Assembly: GCA_910584235.1 (NCBI GenBank)
Contig: CAJTZD010000071.1
Location: 1 to 16,892, forward strand
Source: an uncultured Acetatifactor sp.
GTDB taxonomy: Bacteria > Bacillota > Clostridia > Lachnospirales > Lachnospiraceae
DNA length: 16,892 nucleotides
Reading direction: 5' to 3'
In this document: piece by piece, positions 1-7,971 of the stretch
Layout of the letters: each line of letters starts with the position of its first letter
Position numbering within the stretch: position 1 is the first letter of the stretch
Notes under the pieces: model-generated
What the model was told of the DNA's origin: nothing
The model's input: only the letters and a program-made list of their open reading frames with translations
Database searches by the model: none
Position numbers and translations under genes: made by a program

Positions 1-43
1 GCTTGCAACCCGCATAAACACTAGCTTTCTAAAGTCCATTTCA

Positions 44-1336
44 TCACTCGAACTCAATAGTCGCAGGCGGCTTAGGACTCATGTCATAGCAGACCCGGTT
101 CACATTCTCCACCTCCGCCAGAATCCGCTCCGTGATCCGCTCCAGCACATCCCAGTCCACTTTCTCCACAGAAGCCGTCATGGCATCCACTGTATTAATC
201 GCCCGTATAATCACCATATACTCGAACACCCGGGCATTGTTCTTCATGCCCACAGACTTGAAATCCGGCACCACCGTAAAATACTGCCAAACTTTTTTGT
301 CCAGCCCCGCCCTGGCGAACTCCTCCCGCAGAATGGCATCGGACTCCCGCACGGCCTCCAGCCTATCCCTGGTGATGGCCCCCAGGCACCTTACGCCCAG
401 GCCCGGACCTGGGAACGGCTGGCGGTATACCATGTCATGGGGCAGCCCCAGTTCCACGCCGCAGGCCCGCACCTCATCCTTGAATAGCTGCTTTAACGGC
501 TCCACCAGTTCGAATTTCAAGTCCTCCGGCAAGCCTCCCACATTGTGGTGGGACTTTACCATCTTCGCTGTCTTGGTTCCGCTCTCGATGATATCGGGAT
601 AGATAGTGCCCTGTCCCAGGAAGTCAATGCCGTCCAGCTTTCTGGCCTCTTCCTCAAAGACACGGATAAACTCCCCGCCGATGATTTTCCGCTTCTGCTC
701 CGGGTCTGCCACGCCGGCCAGCTTCCCCAGGAAACGTTCCACTGCGTCCACGTAGATCAGATTCGCATGGAGCTGATCCCGGAACACTTTCACTACGCTT
801 TCGGACTCGTTCTTGCGCATCAGGCCATGGTTCACATGGACGCAGGTCAGCTGCTCTCCGACAGCCTTAATCAGCATGGCTGCCACTACGGAAGAGTCTA
901 CGCCGCCCGACAAAGCCAATAGCACCTTTCTGTCTCCTACCTGCTGTCTGATCAGTTCCACCTGGTCCTCGATGAAATTCTTCATGTTCCAGTTGGCCTG
1001 GGCGCCGCATTCCCGGAACAGAAATTTCTTCAAATCCTCCTGTCCCGGAAGCCTGTCATATTTCACTTCGCATTTAGACTGGGGATAGTCAACGGAAATC
1101 ATAGGGATGTCCAGCCCGTAAATCTCGTCCCTGACCACAACGGCCTGTCCGTCCACGATGCGGTTCTCCCCTCCGTTTAATATAAGCCCCTTTACATTGG
1201 GGAGCGCTTTCAGTTCTTCCACGGTGATATCATGGGGATGAATCTCGCTGTAAACGCCAAGGGCACGGATATCCCTGGCAAGAACCGTGTTCTGTGTGCT
1301 GCCCAAATCCAGAATTACAATTAAATCTTGTTTCAT
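44..1336 (-). CDS. guaA: GMP synthase with degenerate glutaminase domain
   Basis: The protein should convert XMP to GMP in the cytoplasm using ATP and an amino donor. The ATP-pyrophosphatase half is intact: P-loop SGGVDS (residues about 143-148), QGTIYPDIIES (242-252), KSHHNVGGLPE (261-271), and the C-terminal dimerisation part with RQPFPGPGLGVR (305-316) and the terminal KPPATIEFE. The N-terminal class I amidotransferase part is cut short. It begins normally (ILDLGSTQNTVLARDIRALG, then LILNGGENRIVDG), but where the nucleophile motif GICYG is expected it reads IPMISVDYP and goes straight to the domain end (KKFLFRECGAQANW). The nucleophile Cys and the later His/Glu of the triad are absent. At 430 aa it is about 90 shorter than usual GuaA. 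I chose the ATG at 1336 because GGAG lies 10 nt upstream; a TTG two codons earlier is only 4 nt from GGAG. It has its own promoter. It probably uses free ammonia or a separate glutaminase (inference). Confidence 0.9.
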   Translation of the reverse strand: MKQDLIVILDLGSTQNTVLARDIRALGVYSEIHPHDITVEELKALPNVKGLILNGGENRIVDGQAVVVRDEIYGLDIPMISVDYPQSKCEVKYDRLPGQEDLKKFLFRECGAQANWNMKNFIEDQVELIRQQVGDRKVLLALSGGVDSSVVAAMLIKAVGEQLTCVHVNHGLMRKNESESVVKVFRDQLHANLIYVDAVERFLGKLAGVADPEQKRKIIGGEFIRVFEEEARKLDGIDFLGQGTIYPDIIESGTKTAKMVKSHHNVGGLPEDLKFELVEPLKQLFKDEVRACGVELGLPHDMVYRQPFPGPGLGVRCLGAITRDRLEAVRESDAILREEFARAGLDKKVWQYFTVVPDFKSVGMKNNARVFEYMVIIRAINTVDAMTASVEKVDWDVLERITERILAEVENVNRVCYDMSPKPPATIEFE

Positions 1337-1427
1337 ATGCAAATTTCTCCTTCTCTTCCAGCGTTATGTAACGTTCCTGTCCTCCGCGCAGCCCTGCTGC
1401 CAAGCCGAACCTGCAGATTCCTATTTC

Positions 1428-1456
1428 AGTATAAAAGTATCTCTCCCGGATTGCAA
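1428..1456 (-). promoter_or_regulatory. Predicted sigma-A promoter of guaA
   Basis: On the minus strand TTGCAA (1451-1456) is followed by a 17-nt spacer and TATACT (1428-1433). This gives a leader of about 85 nt before the guaA ATG. I looked for a purine riboswitch core in the leader and saw none; a short CGTTA-CA-TAACG palindrome is the only structure noted. Confidence 0.6.
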
Positions 1457-1501
1457 TCCCTTTGTGAAAAACTTATCCGTATGTCCCGGCCCATTCCCCG
1501 G

Positions 1502-2677
1502 CTACCACCTGACGCTCCATCTCTCCGAGTATTCACCGGACAGGTTCTCATGACATACATCCCTCTGTCCTGCCTCCTCCGTCTCCTGCTTCTTGTGCAG
1601 ATATCGGCCGAATTCCTCCTGGTCTATGGGAAGTTTCACCCAGTCGTCTTTCCAGGAGGACAGATAGGCCGCATTACTGAGGGTCAGTCCGTGAATGCCC
1701 TCTATGCCCGGGGCAATAAGTTTTTCCCCATAAAGAATTGCATTGGTAAAGTTCTCCAAAATTTGAAGATGTCCTCCGCCGGCCTCCTCCTGCTCTATGG
1801 TCTGGCAGTTCACCCTCTCATGAGGCATCCCCTCCGGGGAAGTAAAGCAGATTTCCCGTTCATCCCTCTCCAGCAGAAACAGCTTCAGGCAGCCGTTCTC
1901 CACCACCGCCTTGCCCAGCGTACCGCTTATTTCCATGCGGTTGGTACCGGGATATTCCCCGGTAGAGGTAATGAATACCGCGCTGGCTCCGTTTTCGTAC
2001 TCCGCATAGATGGTGGCATCGTCTTCCACCCGGATTCGGTGATACTGTCCCTCTTTGCAAAATGCCCGCACCTTTACCGGCATCCCCAGGATCCACTGCC
2101 AGATGTCCAGGTTGTGGGGGCACTGATTCAGCAGCACGCCGCCGCCCTCTCCATTCCATGTAGCCCGCCAGTCGCCGGAGTCGTAGTAGGCCTGTGTGCG
2201 GTACCAGTTATTGATAATCCAGACAAAGCGCTTGATTTCTCCCAAAGCGCCCTCCCGCACCAAGTCGTGCAGCTTCCTGTAGAGCCGGTTCGTGCGCTGG
2301 TTGTACATGATGCCGAATACAGTACTGCTCTTTGCTGCGGCCCGGTTCATTCCCGCCACGCTGACTGTGTCTATGCCCGCAGGCTTTTCCGTCAATACGT
2401 GCAGCTTCCGCTCAAAGGCTTTCCCGGCAATCACCGGATGCAGCTTATGAGGGGTGGCAATCAACACGGCATCCACCTCACCGCTGTCCAAAAGCGCCTC
2501 GTAATCTTCGTACAGCGACACGCCCGGGAAATGCTCCCTGGCCCATTTCAGGCGCTCTTCCATGCAGTCGCACACTGCCGAGAGCCTGGCCCCTTTGACC
2601 CTGCCCTCAAAAAGCTGCACCCCATGGGCACTCCCCATGTTGCCGATGCCTACGATCCCATAACGTACATTCTCCAT
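1502..2677 (-). CDS. Gfo/Idh/MocA family NAD(P)-dependent oxidoreductase
   Basis: Cytoplasmic dehydrogenase of 391 aa, probably acting on a sugar, inositol or related polyol; the substrate cannot be read from sequence. The N-terminal Rossmann fold is shown by GIVGIGNMGSAH (G10, G12, G15) and an acidic strand end (AVCD). The family signature EKP is at 97-99 (LTEKPAG), with Lys98 as the expected catalytic lysine. The GGGVLLNQCPHNLD segment (178-191) gives the conserved His188 and Asp191 of the C-terminal alpha/beta domain. The ATG at 2677 is preferred over an upstream in-frame ATG at 2779 because GGGAGG lies 7 nt before it and the Rossmann strand starts directly after. It lies 142 nt downstream of the GDPD gene on the same strand; no convincing promoter was seen between them. 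Confidence 0.9.
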   Translation of the reverse strand: MENVRYGIVGIGNMGSAHGVQLFEGRVKGARLSAVCDCMEERLKWAREHFPGVSLYEDYEALLDSGEVDAVLIATPHKLHPVIAGKAFERKLHVLTEKPAGIDTVSVAGMNRAAAKSSTVFGIMYNQRTNRLYRKLHDLVREGALGEIKRFVWIINNWYRTQAYYDSGDWRATWNGEGGGVLLNQCPHNLDIWQWILGMPVKVRAFCKEGQYHRIRVEDDATIYAEYENGASAVFITSTGEYPGTNRMEISGTLGKAVVENGCLKLFLLERDEREICFTSPEGMPHERVNCQTIEQEEAGGGHLQILENFTNAILYGEKLIAPGIEGIHGLTLSNAAYLSSWKDDWVKLPIDQEEFGRYLHKKQETEEAGQRDVCHENLSGEYSERWSVRW

Positions 2678-2819
2678 GTCTGTACCTCCCTTTATCCCCG
2701 CCCCCGGCGGCTCTGACTCCATAGCTCCTATCCGTAAAGCGCCGGGACTTCCCGCATACTGCCTTACCGTCAATCCCATCTGCTACAGCATCGTTCCTCT
2801 GTTACACTGCCAAGACGAT

Positions 2820-4643
2820 TTAGAAAATCTTCTCCAGCAGCTTCACATATTCACTGATCAAATCGCTGGTCTTCTCCGCGTAAATGGTTTCCTTTGCCAG
2901 GATCACATTGTCCGTGATGACATTGTCCACGTTCAGTTCCACCATTCTGCGGATACCGGACTCCGTATTCACAGTCCAGGCATACAGCTGTTTTCCCTCT
3001 CCATGAACCCTGTCCACCAGATTCTCCGTCACATTGGCCGCTTCCACGCTGAAGTGATCAGCCGCCTCCAGCTTAGTTATATTTCCGTATGCCAGACTCA
3101 TGACATACACGGTCTGAGCCTCCGGGCTATACTCTTTCACATTTTCCAGCACCTGGTAGACTTGGGAGGTAATCACGCATTTATCCAGAAAGTCCCGCTC
3201 TGTGACAATGTCCACCACCTTTTTCTCAAAATCCCTCTCATAACCGGTAGGTTTCAGCTCAATGTTCAGCTTAATCAGGTTTTCCCTGGCGAACTCCACC
3301 ACCTCGCTTAGCAGCGGGATTCGCTCTCCCGCATAATCCGGACCGAAAAAGCTGCCCGCGTCCAGCCTGCTGACCTCCTCGTAGGTTAGCTCCCAGGTAT
3401 TTCTATTCACCCCTGTGGTACGCTTGAAATTGGTATCGTGGATGACGATGATCCGGCCGTCCTGTGTCTGCTGTACATCCAGCTCAATCCAGTCTGCCCC
3501 AAGCTCCGCCGCGCCCCGAAAGGCGCTCATGGTATTTTCCGGGTAATCTACAGACGCCCCTCTGTGGGCAGTGACCTCTGTAGTACGGGCATATTCAATG
3601 TTCAGGTTATATTTTCCCAACTGCAGTCCGTAAGTAAATACCGTTCCTAAGGCCAGCGCAGCTATAACGATTCCAAAGCCAACTGCACGCATGCGGGAGT
3701 TATCTTTCGCTCCCCTGCCGCCATCCTCCAGCTTAAGACTGCGGATTTCTTCCCCCAGCTCCTGTTTATGGTCATAGAACAGGACGCTGATGCCCGCATA
3801 GCCAAAGGGCATGGACAGGGACATAAAAACCGCGGCAGACAGGGCAATAAACATCCAAATGATCGTGGATACAAAGCTGTTTAGCAGCGTCAGGTTCTCC
3901 AACAGACTGTCCACTGCCATGATCAGCAGAATTCCGATCATGACACAGCCAAGGAAGACAAGGGATATGACAAGCTGCATTGACACCAGGGAAAACAAAT
4001 CTTTGATATGCCTCCCGGCTCCCAGGCGGCAGCTGTGTTTCCTGGCCTCTCCAAAGGGCATGTCCTCCAGGATCAGATAATGCAGCGAATAGAGCCAGCG
4101 CAGCAACAGCGCCGCCAAAAAAGCCACCAGCCCACTACACAATACAAGCAATATCCGGTTCTGCAGGATATAATCCTGAATAAATCCAGGCACTTGTATG
4201 GTGGAAATCACTCCGGTTGCCAGTCCTAAGTTAAGGAAAGGAATCAGGAACAGAATCAGAAATGCCAGAGAAAGGCTTCTGAAATGAAACAGTTTCCCGC
4301 ACTTGCGGGCAGATATGCGCATCACATCCTGCAGACAGGCTTTCCGATTCTGACAGGACTGGTCCAATATGATGACGACTGTGGTAATATCAAACATGGC
4401 ATATGCCGTCATCAGCAAAAGCAATGCCAAAAATGACACGATTGTAAGAGGATGTATGGCAAAAGAGACAACATTTTCTACGGTCAGATATTCATATCCC
4501 GTCAGCTTCATAACCAGGCGGACACAGCCTGAGAAAAGCGGGACAGCCACCAGAAACGTCAGCAGCTTGAATGTGATTTCAAACTTTGCCAACGCCCATC
4601 TGTTGCGTTTCACCAGCCTCCCCAGTTGCCTTACTTTTCCCAT
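2820..4643 (-). CDS. Membrane-anchored glycerophosphodiester phosphodiesterase
   Basis: Hydrolyses glycerophosphodiesters (lipid head groups, possibly teichoic-acid-type material) to glycerol-3-phosphate and an alcohol. The first ~340 residues form a multi-helix membrane domain, with hydrophobic stretches near 24-45, 60-93, 125-150, 163-190, 220-245, 257-290 and 320-340, matching the GPDPase membrane-domain architecture. The catalytic GDPD barrel follows: HRGASVDYPENTMSAF (His360, Arg361), IELDVQ (Glu387, Asp389), IHD (His402) and NIELKP (Glu462, Lys464), all the key residues expected. The catalytic domain follows the last membrane segment; its side of the membrane is likely extracellular but was not determined. 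The start ATG has GGCGGAG close upstream. At 607 aa it is a normal size for the fused form. It is transcribed divergently from the inositol-phosphatase gene. Confidence 0.93.
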   Translation of the reverse strand: MGKVRQLGRLVKRNRWALAKFEITFKLLTFLVAVPLFSGCVRLVMKLTGYEYLTVENVVSFAIHPLTIVSFLALLLLMTAYAMFDITTVVIILDQSCQNRKACLQDVMRISARKCGKLFHFRSLSLAFLILFLIPFLNLGLATGVISTIQVPGFIQDYILQNRILLVLCSGLVAFLAALLLRWLYSLHYLILEDMPFGEARKHSCRLGAGRHIKDLFSLVSMQLVISLVFLGCVMIGILLIMAVDSLLENLTLLNSFVSTIIWMFIALSAAVFMSLSMPFGYAGISVLFYDHKQELGEEIRSLKLEDGGRGAKDNSRMRAVGFGIVIAALALGTVFTYGLQLGKYNLNIEYARTTEVTAHRGASVDYPENTMSAFRGAAELGADWIELDVQQTQDGRIIVIHDTNFKRTTGVNRNTWELTYEEVSRLDAGSFFGPDYAGERIPLLSEVVEFARENLIKLNIELKPTGYERDFEKKVVDIVTERDFLDKCVITSQVYQVLENVKEYSPEAQTVYVMSLAYGNITKLEAADHFSVEAANVTENLVDRVHGEGKQLYAWTVNTESGIRRMVELNVDNVITDNVILAKETIYAEKTSDLISEYVKLLEKIF

Positions 4644-4691
4644 GAATCTCCGCCCTCATTATAGCCACTTTGTGTCCCGTCCCTAAAACCC

Positions 4692-4719
4692 ATTATAGTG
4701 AATCTGCCCGAAAAGTCAA
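4692..4719 (-). promoter_or_regulatory. Predicted sigma-A promoter of the GDPD gene
   Basis: Minus strand TTGACT (4714-4719), 16-nt spacer, TATAAT (4692-4697). A second TATAAT lies nearer the gene (4658-4663) without a good -35. It is back to back with the plus-strand promoter at 4735-4763. Confidence 0.7.
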
Positions 4720-4734
4720 TAACCCTAAAAATCC

Positions 4735-4763
4735 TTGCGCAAAATGAAAATATTGGTTATAAT
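4735..4763 (+). promoter_or_regulatory. Predicted sigma-A promoter of the inositol-phosphatase gene
   Basis: TTGCGC (4735-4740), 17-nt spacer, TATAAT (4758-4763). The start would fall near 4770, about 43 nt before the ATG. The -35 boxes of this and the divergent promoter are only 15 nt apart. Confidence 0.6.
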
Positions 4764-4812
4764 ACCACTATATTTCAGGGAAATCCGGGCGTTGGCGGCA
4801 GGGAGGAAAATT

Positions 4813-5589
4813 ATGCGGAAAGAACATCTACTTCAGGAAATGACAGATATCGTTAAGAGCTGCGAGGACATTCTGTTAAGCGCTACCGATATGGAACGGA
4901 AAATCCATCGCAAAACCGGCAAAGGAAATTTTGTCACTGATTACGACTCCAAAGTGCAGGCTATCCTGCAGTCTCGTCTGCTTGAGCTGCTTCCGGAGGC
5001 AGTATTTCTCGGTGAAGAGGATCAGATGGACAGTACAGATATCTCAAAGGGATATGCTTTTATCGTAGACCCCATCGACGGCACAGCCAATTTTACCAGA
5101 AACTATCATGCCAGCTGTATCAGCGTTGCACTGGCACTGGACGGTTTCCCCATTCTGGGTGTGGTGCATAATCCTTATCTAAAGGAGACATTTACCGCGT
5201 TGAAAGGACAGGGCGCGTATCTCAACGGGGAACGGATCCATACCTCGGACCGGACCTTGGCTGAGGGGCTGATTCTGTTCGGAACCACCCCTTACCATGC
5301 GGATCTGACCCGGAAATCCTTTGAAATCGCCTACCGCTATCTGTCCCAGGCAGAGGATCTGCGCAGAAGCGGGTCTGCGGCTCTGGATTTGTGTATGGTG
5401 GCCTGTGGCAGGGCGGAATTCTTCTTCGAGCTGACGCTGTGTCCCTGGGATTATGCCGCCGGAGCTTTGATCGTGGAGGAGGCCGGAGGATTTGTAAGCG
5501 ACCTGAAAGGACGGCCGCTTACTTATGACCGCAGGCAGGCCGTTGCGGCCAGGGGACCCAGGGTGGAGCTGGTGGATGTAAGTGTATAA
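4813..5589 (+). CDS. Inositol monophosphatase family protein
   Basis: Mg2+-dependent, Li+-sensitive-type sugar phosphate phosphatase of 258 aa, cytoplasmic. Metal site motifs are complete: GEED with Glu68/Glu69, DPIDGTANF (86-94; Asp86, Asp89, Gly90, Thr91) and WDYAAGALIVEEAGG (212-226; Asp213). Size and motif spacing match SuhB/CysQ-like enzymes. The substrate could be inositol phosphate, but also PAP or fructose-1,6-bisphosphate; I cannot decide. I start it at the ATG at 4813 because GGAGG ends 6 nt upstream; the in-frame ATG at 4735 coincides with the predicted -35 box, so translation from there is unlikely. Its last 67 nt are antisense to a convergent hydrolase fragment, and no terminator separates the two. 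Confidence 0.9.
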   Translation: MRKEHLLQEMTDIVKSCEDILLSATDMERKIHRKTGKGNFVTDYDSKVQAILQSRLLELLPEAVFLGEEDQMDSTDISKGYAFIVDPIDGTANFTRNYHASCISVALALDGFPILGVVHNPYLKETFTALKGQGAYLNGERIHTSDRTLAEGLILFGTTPYHADLTRKSFEIAYRYLSQAEDLRRSGSAALDLCMVACGRAEFFFELTLCPWDYAAGALIVEEAGGFVSDLKGRPLTYDRRQAVAARGPRVELVDVSV

Positions 5590-6284
5590 CTGTCCTCTGT
5601 GATCAATTTCACATTTTTCTCCGTTTCGGCAAGAGAAACGGTCCACTCGCGAGAGGGCTTGCGCACGCGGACGACATTCATGTCGTCAATTCTCTCATAA
5701 TAAAAGTCGAAATACTCCCCTCCGATGGGCAGATTCGTCAGAGATAAGCCCTCTACTTTCCTGCCCAGACAGGGATCCAAGCGCACATGTTTTCTGTAGG
5801 CATCGGGCCGAATTCCAAACATGCTGCCCGCATAGGGCCACATTGTGGCAAGGCTGTTCCAGCCCTGCACAAAGCAGCCTTTTTCCGGATAGATCTCGTT
5901 GGTGGTCCCAGGCATTACTTTGCCAAAGCCTTCTGCCACTTTCTCCATATTTTCCAATATACCGTCCAGCTCTTTCATTTTGCCAAGCCCTGTAATCTCC
6001 CTGCCCAGACCTATTGGCATTATGTCTCCTCTCACAGCCTCTCCCCGCGCTCTGTCCGCCTCCACGGCCGCGTAAAGTTCCCTCGCCTCGCTCCCTTTCA
6101 GATAGCCCAGTTCCACTGGTATCAGGGAATGCCCCGCACCGAATAAGTAGAAAGCCTTTCTGCTTCCGTCCTCCATTTGCAGCGCCTCCCGAATGACACC
6201 CTCCATCCTTTTTCTCAGCCTGGCTTTCCCTGCAGCGTCCTCCGGAGATTTGTCTTTCTTACAGCCGGACTCTCCCATGAGCAT
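5523..6284 (-). pseudogene. 5'-truncated glycoside hydrolase C-terminal fragment
   Basis: This 253-codon frame aligns by eye with roughly residues 495-700 of the 744-aa hydrolase encoded at 13108-15342. The clearest anchor is PGTTNEIYPEKGCFVQGWN here against PGSMSEMSPDYGCFVQAWT there, followed by a shared FGI.P segment and a trailing beta-strand domain. The N-terminal beta domain and the first half of the (alpha/alpha) barrel, including the PWWFGCD site, are missing, so it should not be catalytic. The start has no clear ribosome binding site, only purine-rich AAAGAAAAAT. It begins 35 nt after the binding-protein gene, so it looks like the last gene of that transporter operon after loss of about 490 codons. 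The final ~22 codons are antisense to the inositol-phosphatase gene, so the 3' end may be altered as well. A small expressed remnant cannot be excluded. Confidence 0.7.
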
Positions 6285-6319
6285 ATTTTTCTTTCTGACC
6301 CGTTTAGTCCCCAGGCCTT

Positions 6320-7876
6320 TTACTTACCCGCAAATGTGTCTACCTGCTTCTGAGTCTCTTCGATGACCTTGTCAATACCCGCAGCTTTCATCTTCCCGAT
6401 GATCTCGTCTCTGACCTCATTGACATCCAGATCGCCCTTTGCAAGATTATCGGCATACTCGGTCATAATGGCTCTGATCTGGCTTGCCTCTGCCTTAATC
6501 TTGCTCTCATCAAGTACAAATCCCAGCAGAGGGGATGTCTGTGACTGGCTGTCCCAGTCTGTCAGTCTCTGGATTGCATCCTGAGAAAAGTTTGCTGAAA
6601 ATCTGGCCACATCCATATCGTTCCACATCCATACCATGGGAGACCATACGTTTTCCGAAGTAATATTGGAAATGTCAATGGCTTCGCCATTCTTTTCGTA
6701 GTTAACACCCTCAACGCCGTAAGACCACAAGTCATAGTTTTCCTGGTTACATTTGAACCACTGTATGAGCTCAACCGCTTCGTTTACATGCTTGCTGGTG
6801 CTGGGAACTGCCAGCATATTATCGCCGGCGCTGTAAATCCAGCGAGTTTCCGGCTCAAGATATACAGTGTAAGGCTCTGCCTCCGGCAGTGTGTTCTTCA
6901 TGCCGTCCACACGCTCAGACACACGCATGACATTGGAGTCCACTGCCGCTACCATGCCGTACTCAAAGCCGTGGTCAGGATTCTCAAAAGTGCTGGTGTC
7001 AGACATCAGGTAACCTTTCTCCGCCCACTCTTTCCTCTTTTCGAAGATCTGCACAAACTCGTCAGACTCCCAGAAAGATTTCACCGTCAGCTCCGGATCC
7101 TCAGGATCCACGTACATTGCAAAGATACCGTCGCCAAGGATGTAATGATAGTTGGCAAATATCGGGAGCATAGGAGATATATTGGTTCCGCTGTAAGGAT
7201 ACACGCTTTCCTCATTGTCCAGAACTGCCTGAAAATAAGCCTCCAGCTCTTCAATTGTGGTAATCTTTTCAATCTCGTATTTGTCCATCAGGTCTTTCCT
7301 GACGTCAAAAGTATTGTTGAAACCAGTGGTAGGGATGACCCGGGGAATGGCGTAAATCTCCCCGTTCACAGTTCCTCCCCGAAGTACGTGCTCCGGTGTC
7401 TTTGCTTTCAGTTCCTGTCCCACGGAGTTAAGGGCAGGTGTGATCGGCTGGTATACTTTCTTAGACACCAGATCGGACAGCGTGCTGGAATGGGCCCAGG
7501 CCAGGTCATACTCAGTGCCGCCTGCAATATCCAGTGCAATCTTATTCCAATAGTCGTCCAGAATCTTTATCTGGACCCGTATATTCAGCCCGTCCGCCTG
7601 AAGCTTCTCATTGATCGCCGCCAGCACCTGCTCCTGACAGGCCGCTTCCGTACCCAGAGTGGCAAAGGTCAGTGTGACCGTCTCGCCGTTTTCGTCATTC
7701 AGTGTGCCTGTCTCTTCTGTTTTACTCTCTGTCCCACCGCTCTGACTCTCGCTTGATTCCTGATTGCCCGAAACCTGGGATGAGCTTTCCTTGCCGCTGC
7801 CGCCGTTACCGCAGCCGCTCAAAACGCTTACGGACATAGCTGCCGTCAGTAATACTGCCAATAATTTCTTTTTCAT
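6320..7876 (-). CDS. Sugar ABC transporter substrate-binding lipoprotein (LplA-like)
   Basis: Extracellular solute-binding protein of 518 aa anchored to the membrane by a lipid. The N-terminus is a lipoprotein signal (MKKKLLAVLL..., lipobox VLSGC with Cys22) followed by a Gly/Ser/Glu-rich linker to about residue 62. The mature domain starts TVTLTFATLG and contains GGTEYDLAWAHSSTLSDLV, typical of family-1 binding proteins. The length and the C-terminal part (about 380-518) resemble the LplA/DUF3502 type that pairs with LplB/LplC permeases. AAAGGAG lies 6 nt upstream of the ATG. It is the third gene of the transporter operon, after both permeases, with a 95-nt gap that has small hairpins but no clear promoter or terminator. 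Ligand: probably an alpha-galactoside-containing oligosaccharide, inferred from the adjacent GH36 gene. Confidence 0.92.
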   Translation of the reverse strand: MKKKLLAVLLTAAMSVSVLSGCGNGGSGKESSSQVSGNQESSESQSGGTESKTEETGTLNDENGETVTLTFATLGTEAACQEQVLAAINEKLQADGLNIRVQIKILDDYWNKIALDIAGGTEYDLAWAHSSTLSDLVSKKVYQPITPALNSVGQELKAKTPEHVLRGGTVNGEIYAIPRVIPTTGFNNTFDVRKDLMDKYEIEKITTIEELEAYFQAVLDNEESVYPYSGTNISPMLPIFANYHYILGDGIFAMYVDPEDPELTVKSFWESDEFVQIFEKRKEWAEKGYLMSDTSTFENPDHGFEYGMVAAVDSNVMRVSERVDGMKNTLPEAEPYTVYLEPETRWIYSAGDNMLAVPSTSKHVNEAVELIQWFKCNQENYDLWSYGVEGVNYEKNGEAIDISNITSENVWSPMVWMWNDMDVARFSANFSQDAIQRLTDWDSQSQTSPLLGFVLDESKIKAEASQIRAIMTEYADNLAKGDLDVNEVRDEIIGKMKAAGIDKVIEETQKQVDTFAGK

Positions 7877-7971
7877 ACTTCTCTCCTTTTCTGTGTGTAA
7901 TTCTCCCTTTACAGGAGTGTTTATCCCTTATATCAAGCTCACAGGAGCCTAATACCATATTTACTTCCGCC

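Noticed and set aside
1337..1427. Possible purine riboswitch in the guaA leader
   Set aside because: The leader is about 85 nt and shows none of the conserved purine-riboswitch core; only a short palindrome was found.
1328..2716. Long plus-strand open frame (462 codons) opposite the Gfo/Idh/MocA gene
   Set aside because: It has no recognisable domain and is antisense to a gene with clear family motifs; it is a shadow of codon bias on the other strand.
6788..7756. Plus-strand open frame of 322 codons opposite the binding-protein gene
   Set aside because: Composition and lack of motifs show it is a shadow of the lipoprotein gene.
7877..7971. Small hairpins between the LplC-like and binding-protein genes
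   Set aside because: Stems are only 4-6 bp with wobble and no U-run, too weak to call a terminator or attenuator, although an mRNA processing site is possible.
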